A stretch of 64,000 bases of DNA from Cichorium intybus (GCA_023525715.1 CM042012.1:119680298-119744297); one strand, 5' to 3'. Numbered from the stretch's first letter, positions 10,973-22,873 are shown. Translations and numbers: made by a program. The notes: generated by a model not told the origin, from the letters alone.

Positions 10973-13283
10973 TGAAACGACCAAAAATTTATAATATAAA
11001 TATGTAAAATAAGTTGTGTGTAATTTAAAGATTTATGTGTATTTTTATGAGAAATTATGTTTGTAAGGGTAATTTGGTCATTTGACCAAATCCATAAATT
11101 ATTATGAAATTATATTTTAGTCTTTTGGACTAAAAATGTAAGAATTATGGTTTTATATGGCCAAACCCAATATTGGTGTCAAAAGTCCAAGGAATGAAAG
11201 TTCAGGGACTAAAACTGTAAATATGGAAAATATAAAAATGAGGAAATATCTCATTAATCCTCATAAATTCAGAGGAGAGTTCTAGAGGTTATGGGAGAGA
11301 ACTTGGAAGACCCGATCTCTACAAGTTCACGAACAATTGGAAGCAAGGTTTGAAGAATCAACAACTTGGAATTGGTGATTCCAAGCTTTCAAGGTAAGAA
11401 ATCAAAAACCCTAGCTTTGTTCTTCAAGTTTTATTGGAGAATCTGCAGAATCCAATTTCTGATTTTGAGAATGAGGTTAAATCAACGAATTCATATACCT
11501 TATCTAGCTCAAATCAACACAAAGAATGGATTTCTAACCATAAATCGTGGTTAAATCCATAGAAATGGGTTTTGAGCTCAAGAACCCTAGAAATGGGTTT
11601 ATGAATTCAAAACTGGTTTTAAATGATTTAGTAAGCTCAAGGTAACTTAAATGGTGGAAGAAATCAGTTCCTCATTTGAAAATACCATAAAATGAGTTTT
11701 TCAGTGAAAATGGGTAAATGGGTGTTTTGGATGATTTTATGTAAAAATGAAGGAATAGATGTTTAAATGCATGAGGAAGTTGTTATTAGGGCCTAGAAGT
11801 GACCCTAAGACGATTAAGTCATGTATTAAGAACTTAATGTGAGGAATAGTGCAGCTGCAGTTGGGAAAAATCGTCAAAATAGACAATGTACTTCATGGTC
11901 GCGACGCGAGGCGGCGATGCAGATTTGAAGTGAGTCTCCTGCCAAGTGAAGCTTGATTTTTGGACTTGATGCTAAACTCGTCCGTTTGACCCCAAATTTT
12001 GAACACAAGTCCAATATGGTCCAAAATGACACAGAAAATTGTCGGAACCGAAATACGACCCTCCGAGGGTATTGTAGCAAAATACGTATAATATACGACT
12101 TAATTAAAGTTGGTCATTTTAAAGTTATATACTTGTTATGACCCATATTAGTACTATAATGACTCTAATAAGTTATAGAGTCAATAGAAATAAATGTTAA
12201 TGTATTATATATTAACTATAGGTGCAAGTCAAGTATTTGAGCATCATCGAAAGGGCAAAGAACCAAGGAACGTCTAATCAAAATTTCAAGATCTATAAGG
12301 TGAGTACATGTAATATTTTTACCCATTTTGGGATACATGGCAAGTAAGTATTTTTGGATTTCATATAATATTTTTATGTGTGAAAATATATGCAAGAATG
12401 ATATTTTCTAGCTTATTTGGAAAGTAACTGCTATATGTGAAAGTTGAGTTTTTGATTACAAACCATATACGTATGATTTTGGCAATAGCCTAGATTATGA
12501 TAAAAGCATGTTTAAGTCAAAGGTTTGGCATTTAGCCATTATGTGTACAAGTAATGTTTCAGTATGCAGAAAGTATTTTATATATGACTGGTATTTGTAG
12601 CTAGCAATGTTAGTAAGGGAACTATGTTCCACCTACCCGGGTTAGGTAAGGAGTCTACTGGGGAAAACCCCTTCGCGAAGTAGATTGCCTAAGCAACTTC
12701 TACTCTGAGGATTGATCCGTTCTTTCTACCTGTAGAGACTTGGGGTATTACTTATAGTGATTAAAGCCCTAAGTATAAAAATCCAGCAAGTTTATAAAAC
12801 CAGTCAAAGAAAGTATGAAAGAAGCTAATTTTGCAAAGTATGATATGAAATGATTTTGAAAAGTAAAGAGTTATAGTATATTAATACTATAAAGTTTTAG
12901 CAAATGTTTATGTTATAAATTTTTATAAAAGGTTGGAAAAAGAGATTAAATGTTTGAGTCTAAAACTCATGTAGCTCACGATACATTTTTGTCTTACGTA
13001 TTCTATTTTTATGCCATGTATTCCAGGTTCAGGTACGAAGATGTAAGATAATTTGAAGTTGTAAAATAAGTCCTAGAGTGTGAAAGAGTGGAGCTGGATA
13101 CAGCTATCATGTATTGGTATTGATTAAATCCTTTCTCTTAAACTTTATGGTTGTTTGATATGTAATTGTAACATCCCTTTTGTCGTATTTAAGCAAAGAC
13201 AATGGTTTTTGTTAAACCGTATTTTGTAAAATATGCTTTTATGTAATATCAATGGTTTGTAAAAGTTGGGGTGTTACAACGAA
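10968..13283 (+). mobile_element. Solo LTR with 5-bp target duplication
   Basis: A 2306-bp LTR (10973-13278) starts TGAAACGACC and ends GGGGTGTTACA. It is flanked by a perfect duplication ACGAA (10968-10972 and 13279-13283). No interior or second LTR follows, so this is a solo LTR from recombination between two LTRs. The end sequence resembles chromovirus (Tekay-like) LTRs, plus orientation. It contains one CpG-rich pair (GTCGCGACGCG... near 11900). No coding sequence. Confidence 0.85.
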
Positions 13284-15387
13284 TCCTATCAATCACAATC
13301 ACAATTACTTTTCTCCTCTTTTTAACTCATATATTCTCATCATGTATTTATAAAACTCTATCTCATTCAAGATGTAAGAAATTTCACACATTCTCAACAC
13401 GACTACATGACAAACTCACATACTCATAGCAACACTTCTCAACAGTATTACTCACTGTATGATCTTACAGTACCCTCGTACTGTTAATCAACCTCTGATC
13501 CGTCCTCTTCTCAACTCGTAGGTTTCAAGCCACTCAAGCTTACCGTTACATTCATATCTATCCGCACGCAAGGATAGTACATGTCTCATTAATCCGCATC
13601 ATCATAAAGTACATGCATGTCTACACATAAGCGCAACACTATAACACCACTACTCTGCCTCAGCTCATGGTATCCCGTACCATCCTCCAGTTTCACCACT
13701 CAACGTTGTGTCACGGTATCTCATACCTTCTTCTAATCAAATCATGGTACCTCGTACTATTCTCTAATTTTAATTCATCTCCTCTTTGTCTCTGGCGGGT
13801 CTCCCCTACGATCTCGAGCCATAAAGACTCATCCTTACTCCTCCTTTTGTCTGAGTCATAACAATCTTCACTACTCTAACCACAAGGTACTCGTTATGTG
13901 GTCCCACAGAAATATGTGATCTCAACCTCAACTACTCAATATGTGGTCTCCACCATGTTTATTCGTTATGCGGTCCCACAATATATGTGGTCTCAACCAC
14001 CTTTACTTAATATGTGACCCCACCAAATATGTGGTCTTAATCACATTTACTCAATATGTGACCCCACCGAATATGTGGTCTCAATCACATTTACTCAATA
14101 TGTGACCCCACCGAATATGTGGTCTCAAGCACATTTACTCAATATGTGACCCCACTAAATATGTGGTCTCAATCACATTTACTCAATATATGACCCCACC
14201 GAATATGTGGTCTCAATCACATTTATTAGGTAATTAACCCAATCTCTAGGCCAATTAGGCCTACGTGAACCACTCTAGGTTCTCTCGGTTATAACCACAA
14301 GGTACTCTTTATGTGGTTACTCGAATGTCCTCTAACAACTTTGTCACAAATATCTCATTATGTGACAAGTCCAAACCACACAACTTAACTCTCAGCATGT
14401 CAACTCATAATCAGTTATAGTGTGCAATCAACTACACACTCATTGTCTTTCTCAACTCATACCCTTTTGGCTGTCTCAGCCATTCATTATGCTCAATCTT
14501 AAGTACTAGTCATGTGGCCCCACAAAACATGTGGTCTCAACCAAAAGTACTCGTACATAGAAATCTCATCACATCTGTGAAACAACAAGCACTATATATA
14601 CAATATCAAAATTTATATATATTTTACAACATGTATATACTCTTTATACACACTTCTCCATGGTTGCTAAGTACTCGTTAAGCAACCATTTATAATCTCA
14701 GTTATACATAATCACAAAGCACTCGTTATGTGATATGTAAACCTTACCTCAAATGGACACGAGATTCTCATCTCGATGCCGATTAATACACTTTATAACC
14801 ACAATTCTCTAACACATGTAATTTCAATTGATCTTTTATGTGTCCACATGTTTTACACATATTCAATTACATGTATTATCAACAATTAATTATACGCGAC
14901 CCGTTACAACTAACATGTTAAGTAAAATTACTTACATACCTCATAGCAACAAAATCTCGCCTCCTCATTAGCTGAAACTTACGTACTTCGGCTCTCAACT
15001 CTTGAGTGTACTCGGCTACACTCACATATCTCAACTCTTAGCTCATGCTCAGCTTATGCTCATACTCTTTCTCATCATCAGTTGGAATTTTGCCTCAACC
15101 GGGATCTCATCTCATCATCGGCTGGAATATTGCCATCAGCTGGAATATCATCTCATTATCCACTAATGGTCCAACCGGGTCTGACCAATTTATCATCTTG
15201 TCCTTATCTGTCTCCATATCTATATTCACATAGAATACAACAAATAACAAATATATCAGAAAATTTATACTCGACTTATACACTAACATCTGCAACAGTA
15301 TCTTTTCCAAGCATGTGATAGGGGCTCTTTCTCACCTCGGTTCAAGTCTAGGATTCTATACTCAAAGACCTAATTCGCTTAAACCAT
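13284..15387 (-). other. Non-coding interior of the LTR element with 5' LTR 15403-17165
   Basis: CT/AC-rich sequence with many stops on both strands and no recognisable gag or pol. It is the continuation of 9795-10967 after the solo LTR. It contains the 44-bp tandem array described separately. The lack of coding capacity makes the element LARD-like. Confidence 0.45.
13891..14230. repeat. 44-bp tandem repeat array
   Basis: The unit reads TATGTGACCCCACCGAATAT followed by GTGGTCTCAATCACATTTAC TCAA. About five good tandem copies lie between 14010 and 14225, with more divergent copies from 13891. Similar TATGTGGTC words recur near 14515. No spacers as in a CRISPR array. Confidence 0.8.
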
Positions 15388-15399
15388 GCTCTGATACCA
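15388..15399 (-). other. Primer binding site (initiator tRNA-Met type)
   Basis: Minus strand TGGTATCAGAGC, the classic plant tRNA-Met primer site, 3 bp from the LTR end at 15403. It shows that the LTR 15403-17165 is a 5' LTR with its interior to the left. Confidence 0.85.
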
Positions 15400-15402
15400 A
15401 CT

Positions 15403-17165
15403 TGTAACGCCCGGTTTCTCATACAAAGTACACCTAAATTTTTTCAAACAATAATACATCAAAATGGGCATACATGAATTCAAACCACGTAAAGAATATG
15501 TTATCAATATATTTAATTACACAAAAGGTCCTTACGATACATACCAGACATTACAAATAAATCTAATTTAACTAAAGGACAGGCTCTAAGTCTTCCATCT
15601 CTCTTTATCACATGCCTTCCCCTATCACTGCTACAGATACCTGCAAAACAACATACAACTCAAGTGTAAGCTTATAAAAAGCTTAGTGAGTAATCTCCAA
15701 CATACTCCACATATCTATCTTAATGACCATTCTCATTATTCAGTCTTGCTATTCTCATTAGCAAGTAACACCTCCTCTTTATATCTGAAACCTGCAATTA
15801 CATTAGCTTACAATACCAGCTAATTAGTAGCAACTTCAATTCATCAATAAGTACCATGACTGGACCTACTCATAACGCATACCCGAACACTTACATAAAC
15901 TCCTTTTACTCATAACTCATTCAAGAACAGTCACATGGACTCCTTTTTACAACCAATCATACTCCATCTCAACAACCCCCATGGTTGTACAATCCGACTC
16001 AAGAACTCTGTAAAGCAATCACTCTAGCATCTACTCGGTTTATAAAATCAACATCTATATTTAACTCAACAATTATTACTTACAAGTAGCAATTTACTCC
16101 ACCCGTGATTACAACCATCACCACAATATAGCACACACACAAATATTAATTATAACTCTACATAAGTACTAAAGAGTACTCACCTGATATCATCATAGTG
16201 TGTGAAATTCCCAAATTTCGCGTATCGGGCTCCTGTCCGCTAGACTTGGTTGTATCACCACAGTCTAAATCAATACTCTAACAACCATAATCATTTCAAT
16301 AACATCTAACTCAAAAGTTGTAGTAATTGAAAGGGGAAAAATGAGTATAAACCGTAAATATCAACTCAATATTTACCAAAACCCCCAAATTCGCGATTCT
16401 ACTCATTCAACCGTAGAAACTTGACAATAATCACACCAATCACTCTAAAGGCATCCACTAACAATCTACTAACAACATATATAAAAATATATAGCTAAAT
16501 CATGGAATTGAAAGTTAGGGTTTCAAAACCCCAAAACCAAGAAATTACTCACCTCGATGAATTCGGAATCGGGAACGCGTTTACGGGGTTAGATTGAAGT
16601 CTCCCTACTCTTTCTTACACATCTCCTGGCTCAATTTGGCAGAAAATCGCCTTAGAATGCTCTGAAATCAAATTTGGGTGTATTTTTTCCGAAATCAGCA
16701 TTTTCTACACATTATATTGTGCTGTCAGGCCTACACGACCCGTGTAGGTTTGTTTTGACCCACAGACTGCTTCTTGAACAATTTCTACACGACCCGTGTA
16801 GAGGTACATGACCCGTGTGACTCTGGAAGGGTTGCTGTTTGGTTTCTAAAGGAATTCTACACAACCCGTGTGACCATACACGACCCCTGTAGCTCTATTT
16901 TGGCATTTTTCAAGTCCAAACTTCTCCCAAATGGGTTTCTAACCACCCAAACGCATACAACAACCTAACTAATCTTAATCACACCAAGATTAGTATATAA
17001 GAAAGGCTTCAACCTCTTTTTACTCATTAAACAACTCAAAACTCAAAGGCATTCATAAATGATTGCCACAAGACTCTACGCAACTCATAGCTAAAACCAT
17101 ACCAACTATAAGGTAATAAATTTACTTACCTTAATAAGCATTTAAAAAAGAAAATAGGTCTTACA
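15403..17165 (-). repeat. 5' LTR (LTR-A) of a minus-strand Gypsy-like element
   Basis: 1763 bp. On the minus strand it starts TGTAAGACC (17165) and ends GGGCGTTACA (15403), followed by the tRNA-Met primer site. It is homologous over its whole length, in inverted orientation, to 19005-20768 (LTR-B). It carries ACACGGGTCGTGT-type palindromes upstream of a TATA-like AATATAATG (near 16710). Confidence 0.85.
16700..16890 (-). promoter_or_regulatory. CpG palindrome cluster upstream of the TATA-like box in LTR-A
   Basis: Five copies of ACACGGGTCGTGT-like sequence (seen on the plus strand as ACACGACCCGTGT) lie at about 16732, 16786, 16806, 16858 and 16876. They are directly upstream, on the minus strand, of AATATAATGTGTAG. 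The homologous LTR-B has eight copies in the same place. Confidence 0.5.
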
Positions 17166-19004
17166 AAAAGTGTCCAAGTCTTAAAACCCAAAGACTAAAA
17201 TGTATAGCGTAATATGTAGTACAAAGTCATTAAAATGTATGATTCCATGTAAACAATTTATAAAGTTGATTTTCCCATGCGAGACGCCCTATAACCATAC
17301 TGTGACCGTGTAGGCCTACTTCGACGTTCTTCAGGTATCGGACTGTTAGACATTTGTCACCTCAGATCTACCGGTCTAGCTGTAGCTAACAACTCAGGTG
17401 CGGGGTTGTCAATCTCGTATAGATCTATACACAAATATCACGCTCTCTTACCGAGACTCTGGTGATAAATTTCAGGACTTATATTATGTACTTAAATAAG
17501 CACTGTGAAGACCCGTCTCACAAAAATGTATGTATATCAACTCGTTTACGTATATTTGTTAAGAAAGCCTTTGTTTTCACCTTTATCATTTTTCCCATGA
17601 TAAAATAGTAATGTATAATAATTATATATTTTTATATAATTATTTTCTTGTTCAAAACGTCATAATAACCTTGTGTCCATAAACTATTCTTATAATAGTC
17701 TATTTTTAGTATTCCGTCGTAATAAACATATTTTTACGAACATATACGAAATAACTTATTTAGATGATTATAAACAACATCTTTTAAGATATTTTCCACA
17801 AAAATTGTGTAATAACTTGGTTATAACTATTTTTGCTAGAAAAGTCGTGTTTCTGGTCACAAAAGTGTAATTTTTACTAGTTTTCGTTTTTGTGATGTTT
17901 GTATTAAAGATCTAGAATTTTTACACAATATGTTTTATAGTTTTGTAACTTTTACACAAACATAACACATCATAACGTTCACAATACGTAGATCCAACCA
18001 TATTTCAAGTCAAAAACATTTTTACACAAAAACTAGTTTAGAAACTTGTGTAAATCGTTATTTATAGCATATAAACTTGTATTCCCTCCCCCCCCCCCCC
18101 CTAAAAGTTTGGAAAAGACGAAAATGTGGGGTATGAACTCACCCTTGATGCATGCTTTACTTAAAAACAAGGTTGTTCTTGCGGGATTTACGGTAGAAGA
18201 CAAGACCTAAGCTTCGTAGCTCGAAGGACCATTGGACAAAGCTAATACCCAATGGTTATACGTAGATGTTAGTGTGTGTAAATCGAATAAAAGCTGTGTA
18301 ATAATGTTTGAAGTTACAAAAGAAACTAACTTACCAAGAATGAGGTGATTTACCCTTGAAATGGTGGAAGATGGTGGTGGTTTGAGGTGGTGGCGGATTG
18401 AAGAGGTGGTGGAGGGGATGATGTTTGAGCCGAGAGTAAGGAAGAGAGTTGGGAGAAAGAGTGTTGGTGATAGTTTAAATGAGTGTAATGTTGGTTTAAA
18501 AGTATTTTAGTTAGTTTTGAATTAAGTTAGTTAGTTAATTATAGGGTTGGACTTTAGTTTAATAGGCTTTCAACTCTAGATAGGGCCTTGAGACTTGAAA
18601 TTTATGAGGAAAAGATGTGGTTCAGCCGATGGTGTAGGGGGTAGGGTGGGTTTGTTTTAATAAAAATGCATTATATTTATATAAAATGAGTGATTTTTAT
18701 AAAATCGTAAGACGTTTTAGTGAAATTTTATGAGTTTTTAAAGAAACGGAGTTCTAAATAATTATTATGTATAAAAACATTGTTAAACATTTATTTAGAT
18801 TGAGTCGTAGCTCGTTAAACGATGAAATACGCGTTTAAGCGCGGTATTCTTCCGATTACGCGATTTTCGGCATTTTACCGTAAATTGTATTTGGCTTTAA
18901 ATTAAATACTAGATAGTATTACGTTCCATAATATATGATTTGTTATTCCATATTTGATGTTTAAGGCACCACATTTTGTATTTTAAGTCCAAACCCTGTG
19001 TACA
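17166..19004. other. Non-coding spacer between two head-to-head LTRs
   Basis: No convincing gene. The stretch from about 17511 (TGTGAAGACCCGTC) has the look of a decayed LTR, but I found no matching end or target duplication. There is a run of 14 C at 18088-18101. A/T-rich with scattered CpG words elsewhere. Confidence 0.4.
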
Positions 19005-20768
19005 TGTAAGACCCATTTTCATTTTTAGATAATTATTAAGCTAAGTAGATTTATTACCTAATAGTCGATGTAGTTTTACATATAAGTGTTAGAGTAAGGG
19101 TGTGACGATCCTTTATGATTGCCTTTGAGTTATGCGTTGTTCGATGAGTAAGATGAGATTAAAGCCTTTCTTATGTACTAATCTTGGTGTGATTAAGATT
19201 AGTTAGGTTGTTGCATGAGTTTGGGTAGTTAGAATCCCATTTGGAGGAAGTTTGAGGTTGAAAAATGCTAAAAAGAGGTTACACGGGTCGTGTAGGAGGC
19301 CTTTTGGGATTATCTGGGCATTCCGTAACTTACACGGGTCGTGTTTAAAGAACACGGGTCGTGTTCTGTCAAACACGGGCCGTGTTCTGAGAACACGGGT
19401 CGTGTTCCGCTACAGACCCATTTTTGAGAGAAGTCCGTAAATTACACGGGCCGTGTTATATTAACACGGGCCGTGTTACGCATGCAGACCCTTTAAATGT
19501 GTAGAAAATGCTCATTTCGGGAAAAACACACCCAAATTCGATTTCAGAGCATAAAGAGGCGATTTTCTGTCAAATTAAAGCTAGAGATTCGTGGGGAAAC
19601 ATAAAGAGACTTGAATCTAACCCCGCAAACGCGCTCTTGATTCTTAATTCGTCGAGGTGAGTAATTTATTCGTTTTGGGGGTTTTGAAACCCTAGCTTTG
19701 ATTTCAGTGATTTAGCTATATATTGTTATATATGTTGTTAGTAGATTGTTAGTGGATGTCTTTAGAGTAATTGGTGTGATTATTGTCGAGTTTCTACGGT
19801 TGAATGAGTAGAACCGCAGAATTGGGGTTTCGGTAAATATAAAGTTGATATTTACCATTTATATTCTTTTTTTCTTTTTTAATTACTACATCTTTTGAGT
19901 TAGATGTTATTGAAATAATTGTGGGTATTGGAGAATTGATTTATACTATGGTGATATAACCAAGTCTAGCGAACAGGAGCACGATACGCGTAAATTGAGG
20001 GTTCCACATACTAAACCGATATCAGGTGAGTGCTTTTGAATACTTGAGTAAGAGTTATACCTTGTTGTATATATATGTTGAACATATATGTGTGTTATGT
20101 TGATATTGTGGTAGCTTAGAGTTAGAGTCGTTCTGTTATCTGTGGATAACAAGAGACGAGTTACAACCTATACTTGAGTATAAGAGTAGAGTATATGCTA
20201 GAGTCAATGAGTTAAAGAGTCTTTGAGTTTGATTTCTACAACCATGATGGGTGTTATAATTAAGTATAATTAATTGTGAAATGAGTATATGCGAGTGTGT
20301 GTGTGATTGAGTTTATGAGTAGTATCAGTTGTGATACTTATTATTGATTTGATATTACTACTAATTAGCTGGTGTTTGTAAAGCTACTATGTTTGCAGAT
20401 TTCAGAGTAAGAGAAAGTGAATAATTGCTAATGAGACTAGCAAAGGAGAATAATGAGAGAGTTTACTGAAAGAGATTGTGGAATGTAATTGAGATTACTC
20501 ACTAAGCTTTTTATAAGCTTACACTTGAGTTGTATGTTGTTTTGCAGGTATCTGTAGCTGTGATAGGGGAAGGCATGTGATAAAGAAAGACGGACAAGTT
20601 TAGAGCCTGTCATTTTTGGTTGTGATAGGTTTATTTGTAATGCCTGGTTAATTTCTAAGGACCTTTTGTGTAATTAGTGCATGATAACATCTTGTTTACC
20701 ATGGTTTAGTACAAGTATACCCATTTTTGATGTATTATTGTTTGAAAATTTTGGGTGTACTTTGTTTA
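19005..20768 (+). repeat. LTR-B, plus-strand relative of LTR-A with a damaged 3' end
   Basis: It begins TGTAAGACCC (19005) and follows LTR-A in reverse complement to about GGGTGTACTTTGT (20768). The last 20 or so bases, including the expected ...GTTACA end, are missing and replaced by a copy of an internal 40-bp segment. No primer site or interior follows. It is an old solo or truncated LTR. Confidence 0.75.
19276..19480 (+). promoter_or_regulatory. Array of ACACGGG(T/C)CGTGT palindromes in LTR-B
   Basis: Eight near-identical copies lie at about 19280, 19331, 19350, 19372, 19391, 19443, 19462 and nearby positions, mostly in pairs. They are followed at 19487 by a TATA-like CTTTAAATGTG. The arrangement (palindrome pairs, then TATA) parallels the Athila LTRs, but with a different motif. 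Confidence 0.5.
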
Positions 20769-20810
20769 CCATGATAACATCTTGTTTACCATGGTTTAGT
20801 ACAAGTATAC
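20681..20810 (+). repeat. 40-bp direct duplication at the end of LTR-B
   Basis: A 40-bp segment beginning ATGATAACATCTTGTTTACC occurs at 20681-20720 and again, identically, at 20771-20810, replacing the true end of the LTR. Confidence 0.85.
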
Positions 20811-21165
20811 AAATTTACGAAACCATCATGTAATAGACAAACTACTATCATGCTTAAGATCATCATTGGTTGTGATTGAAGGTTTAAATGGCCACACTTG
20901 CATTTTCACAAACACTTGGTGTGCCGTGTGCATATCAGATTAGTCTTAAGATGAAATACACATGCCTCTTTTTTATCTATATACATGTGAATTTTTTATC
21001 AAATGGATGGAATCAAGACGATCAAGACGCGACTCCATGCTACTTTGTTGATCTCTTTGATGTTCGATCATATAAATGGCATGTGAAGGAAGTAGCAAAG
21101 TAGTAGACTTACCTAATTATGTAAAAATGACTACGGATCGATACATATATAAATAATAAACTTAC

Positions 21166-21554
21166 CAGGGTGTAAGCATGTGTAACCTTCAGAAATCTGC
21201 CAAAAATTGTAGTAAAAAAAGGTCAGTCGAAGGCTGTAATTGAAAGTAGAACATCAACTGTGGATGGTGGTGGTATACCAATTTGAAATTGGATGCAGCG
21301 AGAGATCTTTGGGAAACGGGGAATCAATATGGGTGAGTTTCCCATGCCTTTTTCTTGTAAGCTGCTTTGACCTAAAAAGAAATTTAGAGATGAATTGTGT
21401 GATAAGATGCACTTGTTGGTTGTTGGTGTTTGTAATTTGGTACCTGTGATGATGAAGGTTTAGAATTGGGAAGAAAGCCTAGCAACACCCTGGCTTCCTC
21501 GCCAAGCACTTCTACTTCAAAGTTCTTACTTGACCTAAAAGGCTCTTGTGTCAT
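21166..21554 (-). pseudogene. J-domain (DnaJ-like) gene remnant
   Basis: Three exon-like pieces with plausible splice signals read on the minus strand: 21554-21444 (37 codons, starts MTQEPFRSSKN), 21371-21279 (31 codons) and 21196-21166. The second contains VKAAYKKKAWETHP, the helix II and HPD region of J proteins, and the third ISEGYTCL, typical of the last helix. The catalytic HPD motif, which stimulates Hsp70 ATPase, reads HPY and is followed at once by a stop (TGA). No further exons can be read downstream, where LTR-B begins. It is therefore a dead, truncated J-domain gene; the nearest family member cannot be named from sequence alone. Confidence 0.65.
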
Positions 21555-21839
21555 CGTAACAAACACACTCCTAACATAAAGGGACCAGTAGAAGCGTAGA
21601 AAGCAAGACGTACCAAATTTAGTAGAACCAAGGATTGCGAGAAGAAAAGAAGAAAGAAAGAAACAGAGTAAGTATGTGAAGATGGATTGGCTGGCAACGT
21701 AGCGGGAAACAGAGCGATGGCGGTGCGGTGGTTGTTAATCAGAGAACTCAAAATTGGGGAGGATGGGGACGGTGAATGAACTGCTTCCCACAACATGGTA
21801 CGAACTAGTGGGATGGCCTCCGCGTTGCGGTAGGTTTAT

Positions 21840-22200
21840 TAATCATATATTCTCGACACTATTTATGTAATATTCTCTTACACGGGGACCATTTCTATAA
21901 ATTCCCTATTACTCTAAAAATATCTATTAGTTAGGGATCGTTTATGTAATTTTGTAAAACTCGGGAACAATTTCTGTAATTTTTCTATTATGCAATGACC
22001 ATTTATATAAATTTGTGAAACATATGGTCCATTTATGTAAAGCAAGTATTGGAAAGAGACCATTTTTGTAGTTTTGTGTAATGCTGGACCATTTCAATAT
22101 TTTTGTGAAAGTCAATGATTTTTCCTGCAATTTTGTGAAACATAGGGATTATTTTGTAAAATAAAATAGTATTTCTGTTATTTTGTCAAAAAGAATGATC
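21840..22200. repeat. Degenerate short-repeat tract
   Basis: Loosely repeated words of the type GGACCATTTATGTAATTTTGTGAAA recur at roughly 35-45 bp intervals. No coding potential. Probably an old transposon or simple-repeat derivative. Confidence 0.4.
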
Positions 22201-22574
22201 CCTTTTATATCAGCCCAACAAATATATGGCATAGTTATAAAACCCTGACACAACCCGAAAATGGATTCACAATCCGAAATTAGATCTATATGGCACAGTT
22301 CCATATGAATCTACGGTTTTTTAACTATAGATATAATATCTACATGAATTATGAGAATTTGAAAACGACAAGATTACAAGGTGCAGTTGCTGCCGTGGTT
22401 TGCCTCCGTGTCCTGTTTTAAAGAGTCACCATCTTTCACCCTTATCGCAAATCTTGGTTCGAACCACTGCAAGAAGGCAGTAAAGTATATCCCAATTTTT
22501 ATTCTTTAATAATATTCGCATCTCATGAATCATCACAGAATCCATGGGCGCCCGCCACCACCACCTTCTGACAT

Positions 22575-22582
22575 TATATATA
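22575..22582 (+). promoter_or_regulatory. TATA box of the small gene
   Basis: TATATATA lies 71 bp upstream of the chosen ATG at 22646, in a context typical of plant core promoters, and is followed by an A-rich 5' untranslated stretch. Confidence 0.4.
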
Positions 22583-22645
22583 CACTCAGATCCTTCCTTT
22601 CATAGTTCATCAATCATAAAAACTAAGAAAAATAGCAAGTTGCAT

Positions 22646-22873
22646 ATGGCGACAATGGTGAATGTATGGATCTGCGAGCTCTCGAAGCTTCGAGAGAAGA
22701 TGAGGGTGGAGAAGCAGAAGATGAAACAGCCTAATTTCGGTATCAAATCGGTATCAAATCAACAACAGGAAGAAGAATCGAGAACCAGTAGCACACAATC
22801 GCCGGTGACGGCGGAGAAACAGGTATCGGAGGAGACGATATTTTGGCTAATGGATCGATTCTCACCTTCGTAG
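22646..22873 (+). CDS. Small uncharacterised 75-residue protein
   Basis: The frame is open from 22544, but the ATG at 22646 is preferred: it lies just after a TATA box and an A-rich leader, and its product begins MATMVNVWICELSKLREKM. The protein has a charged, probably helical N-terminal half (residues 10-28), a Gln/Glu/Ser-rich middle, and ends EETIFWLMDRFSPS. It has no signal peptide or membrane segment. It lies in the only stretch of the window without evident transposon sequence. I do not recognise a family with certainty; the amphipathic end with LMDRF may be a conserved tail of small plant proteins. The next 100 bp look like a plant 3' untranslated region. Confidence 0.5.
   Translation: MATMVNVWICELSKLREKMRVEKQKMKQPNFGIKSVSNQQQEEESRTSSTQSPVTAEKQVSEETIFWLMDRFSPS

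Noticed and set aside
13891..14230. Regular repeats considered as a CRISPR array
   Set aside because: Units are directly tandem with no unique spacers, and the setting is plant nuclear DNA.
18088..18101. Run of 14 C
   Set aside because: A homopolymer in decayed sequence; could even be a sequencing length error. No G-quadruplex pattern.
17511..18960. Possible complete LTR starting TGTGAAGACCCGTC
   Set aside because: No matching CA end, target duplication, primer site or second copy could be found in the window.
21551..21796. 81-codon minus-strand frame as a separate gene or signal peptide
   Set aside because: It overlaps the 5' side of the J-domain remnant in another frame; probably former untranslated sequence.
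22456..22465. GGTTCGAACC, a perfect pol III B-box word, considered as a SINE or tRNA
   Set aside because: No A-box at the right distance, no cloverleaf and no A- or T-tail with target duplication.
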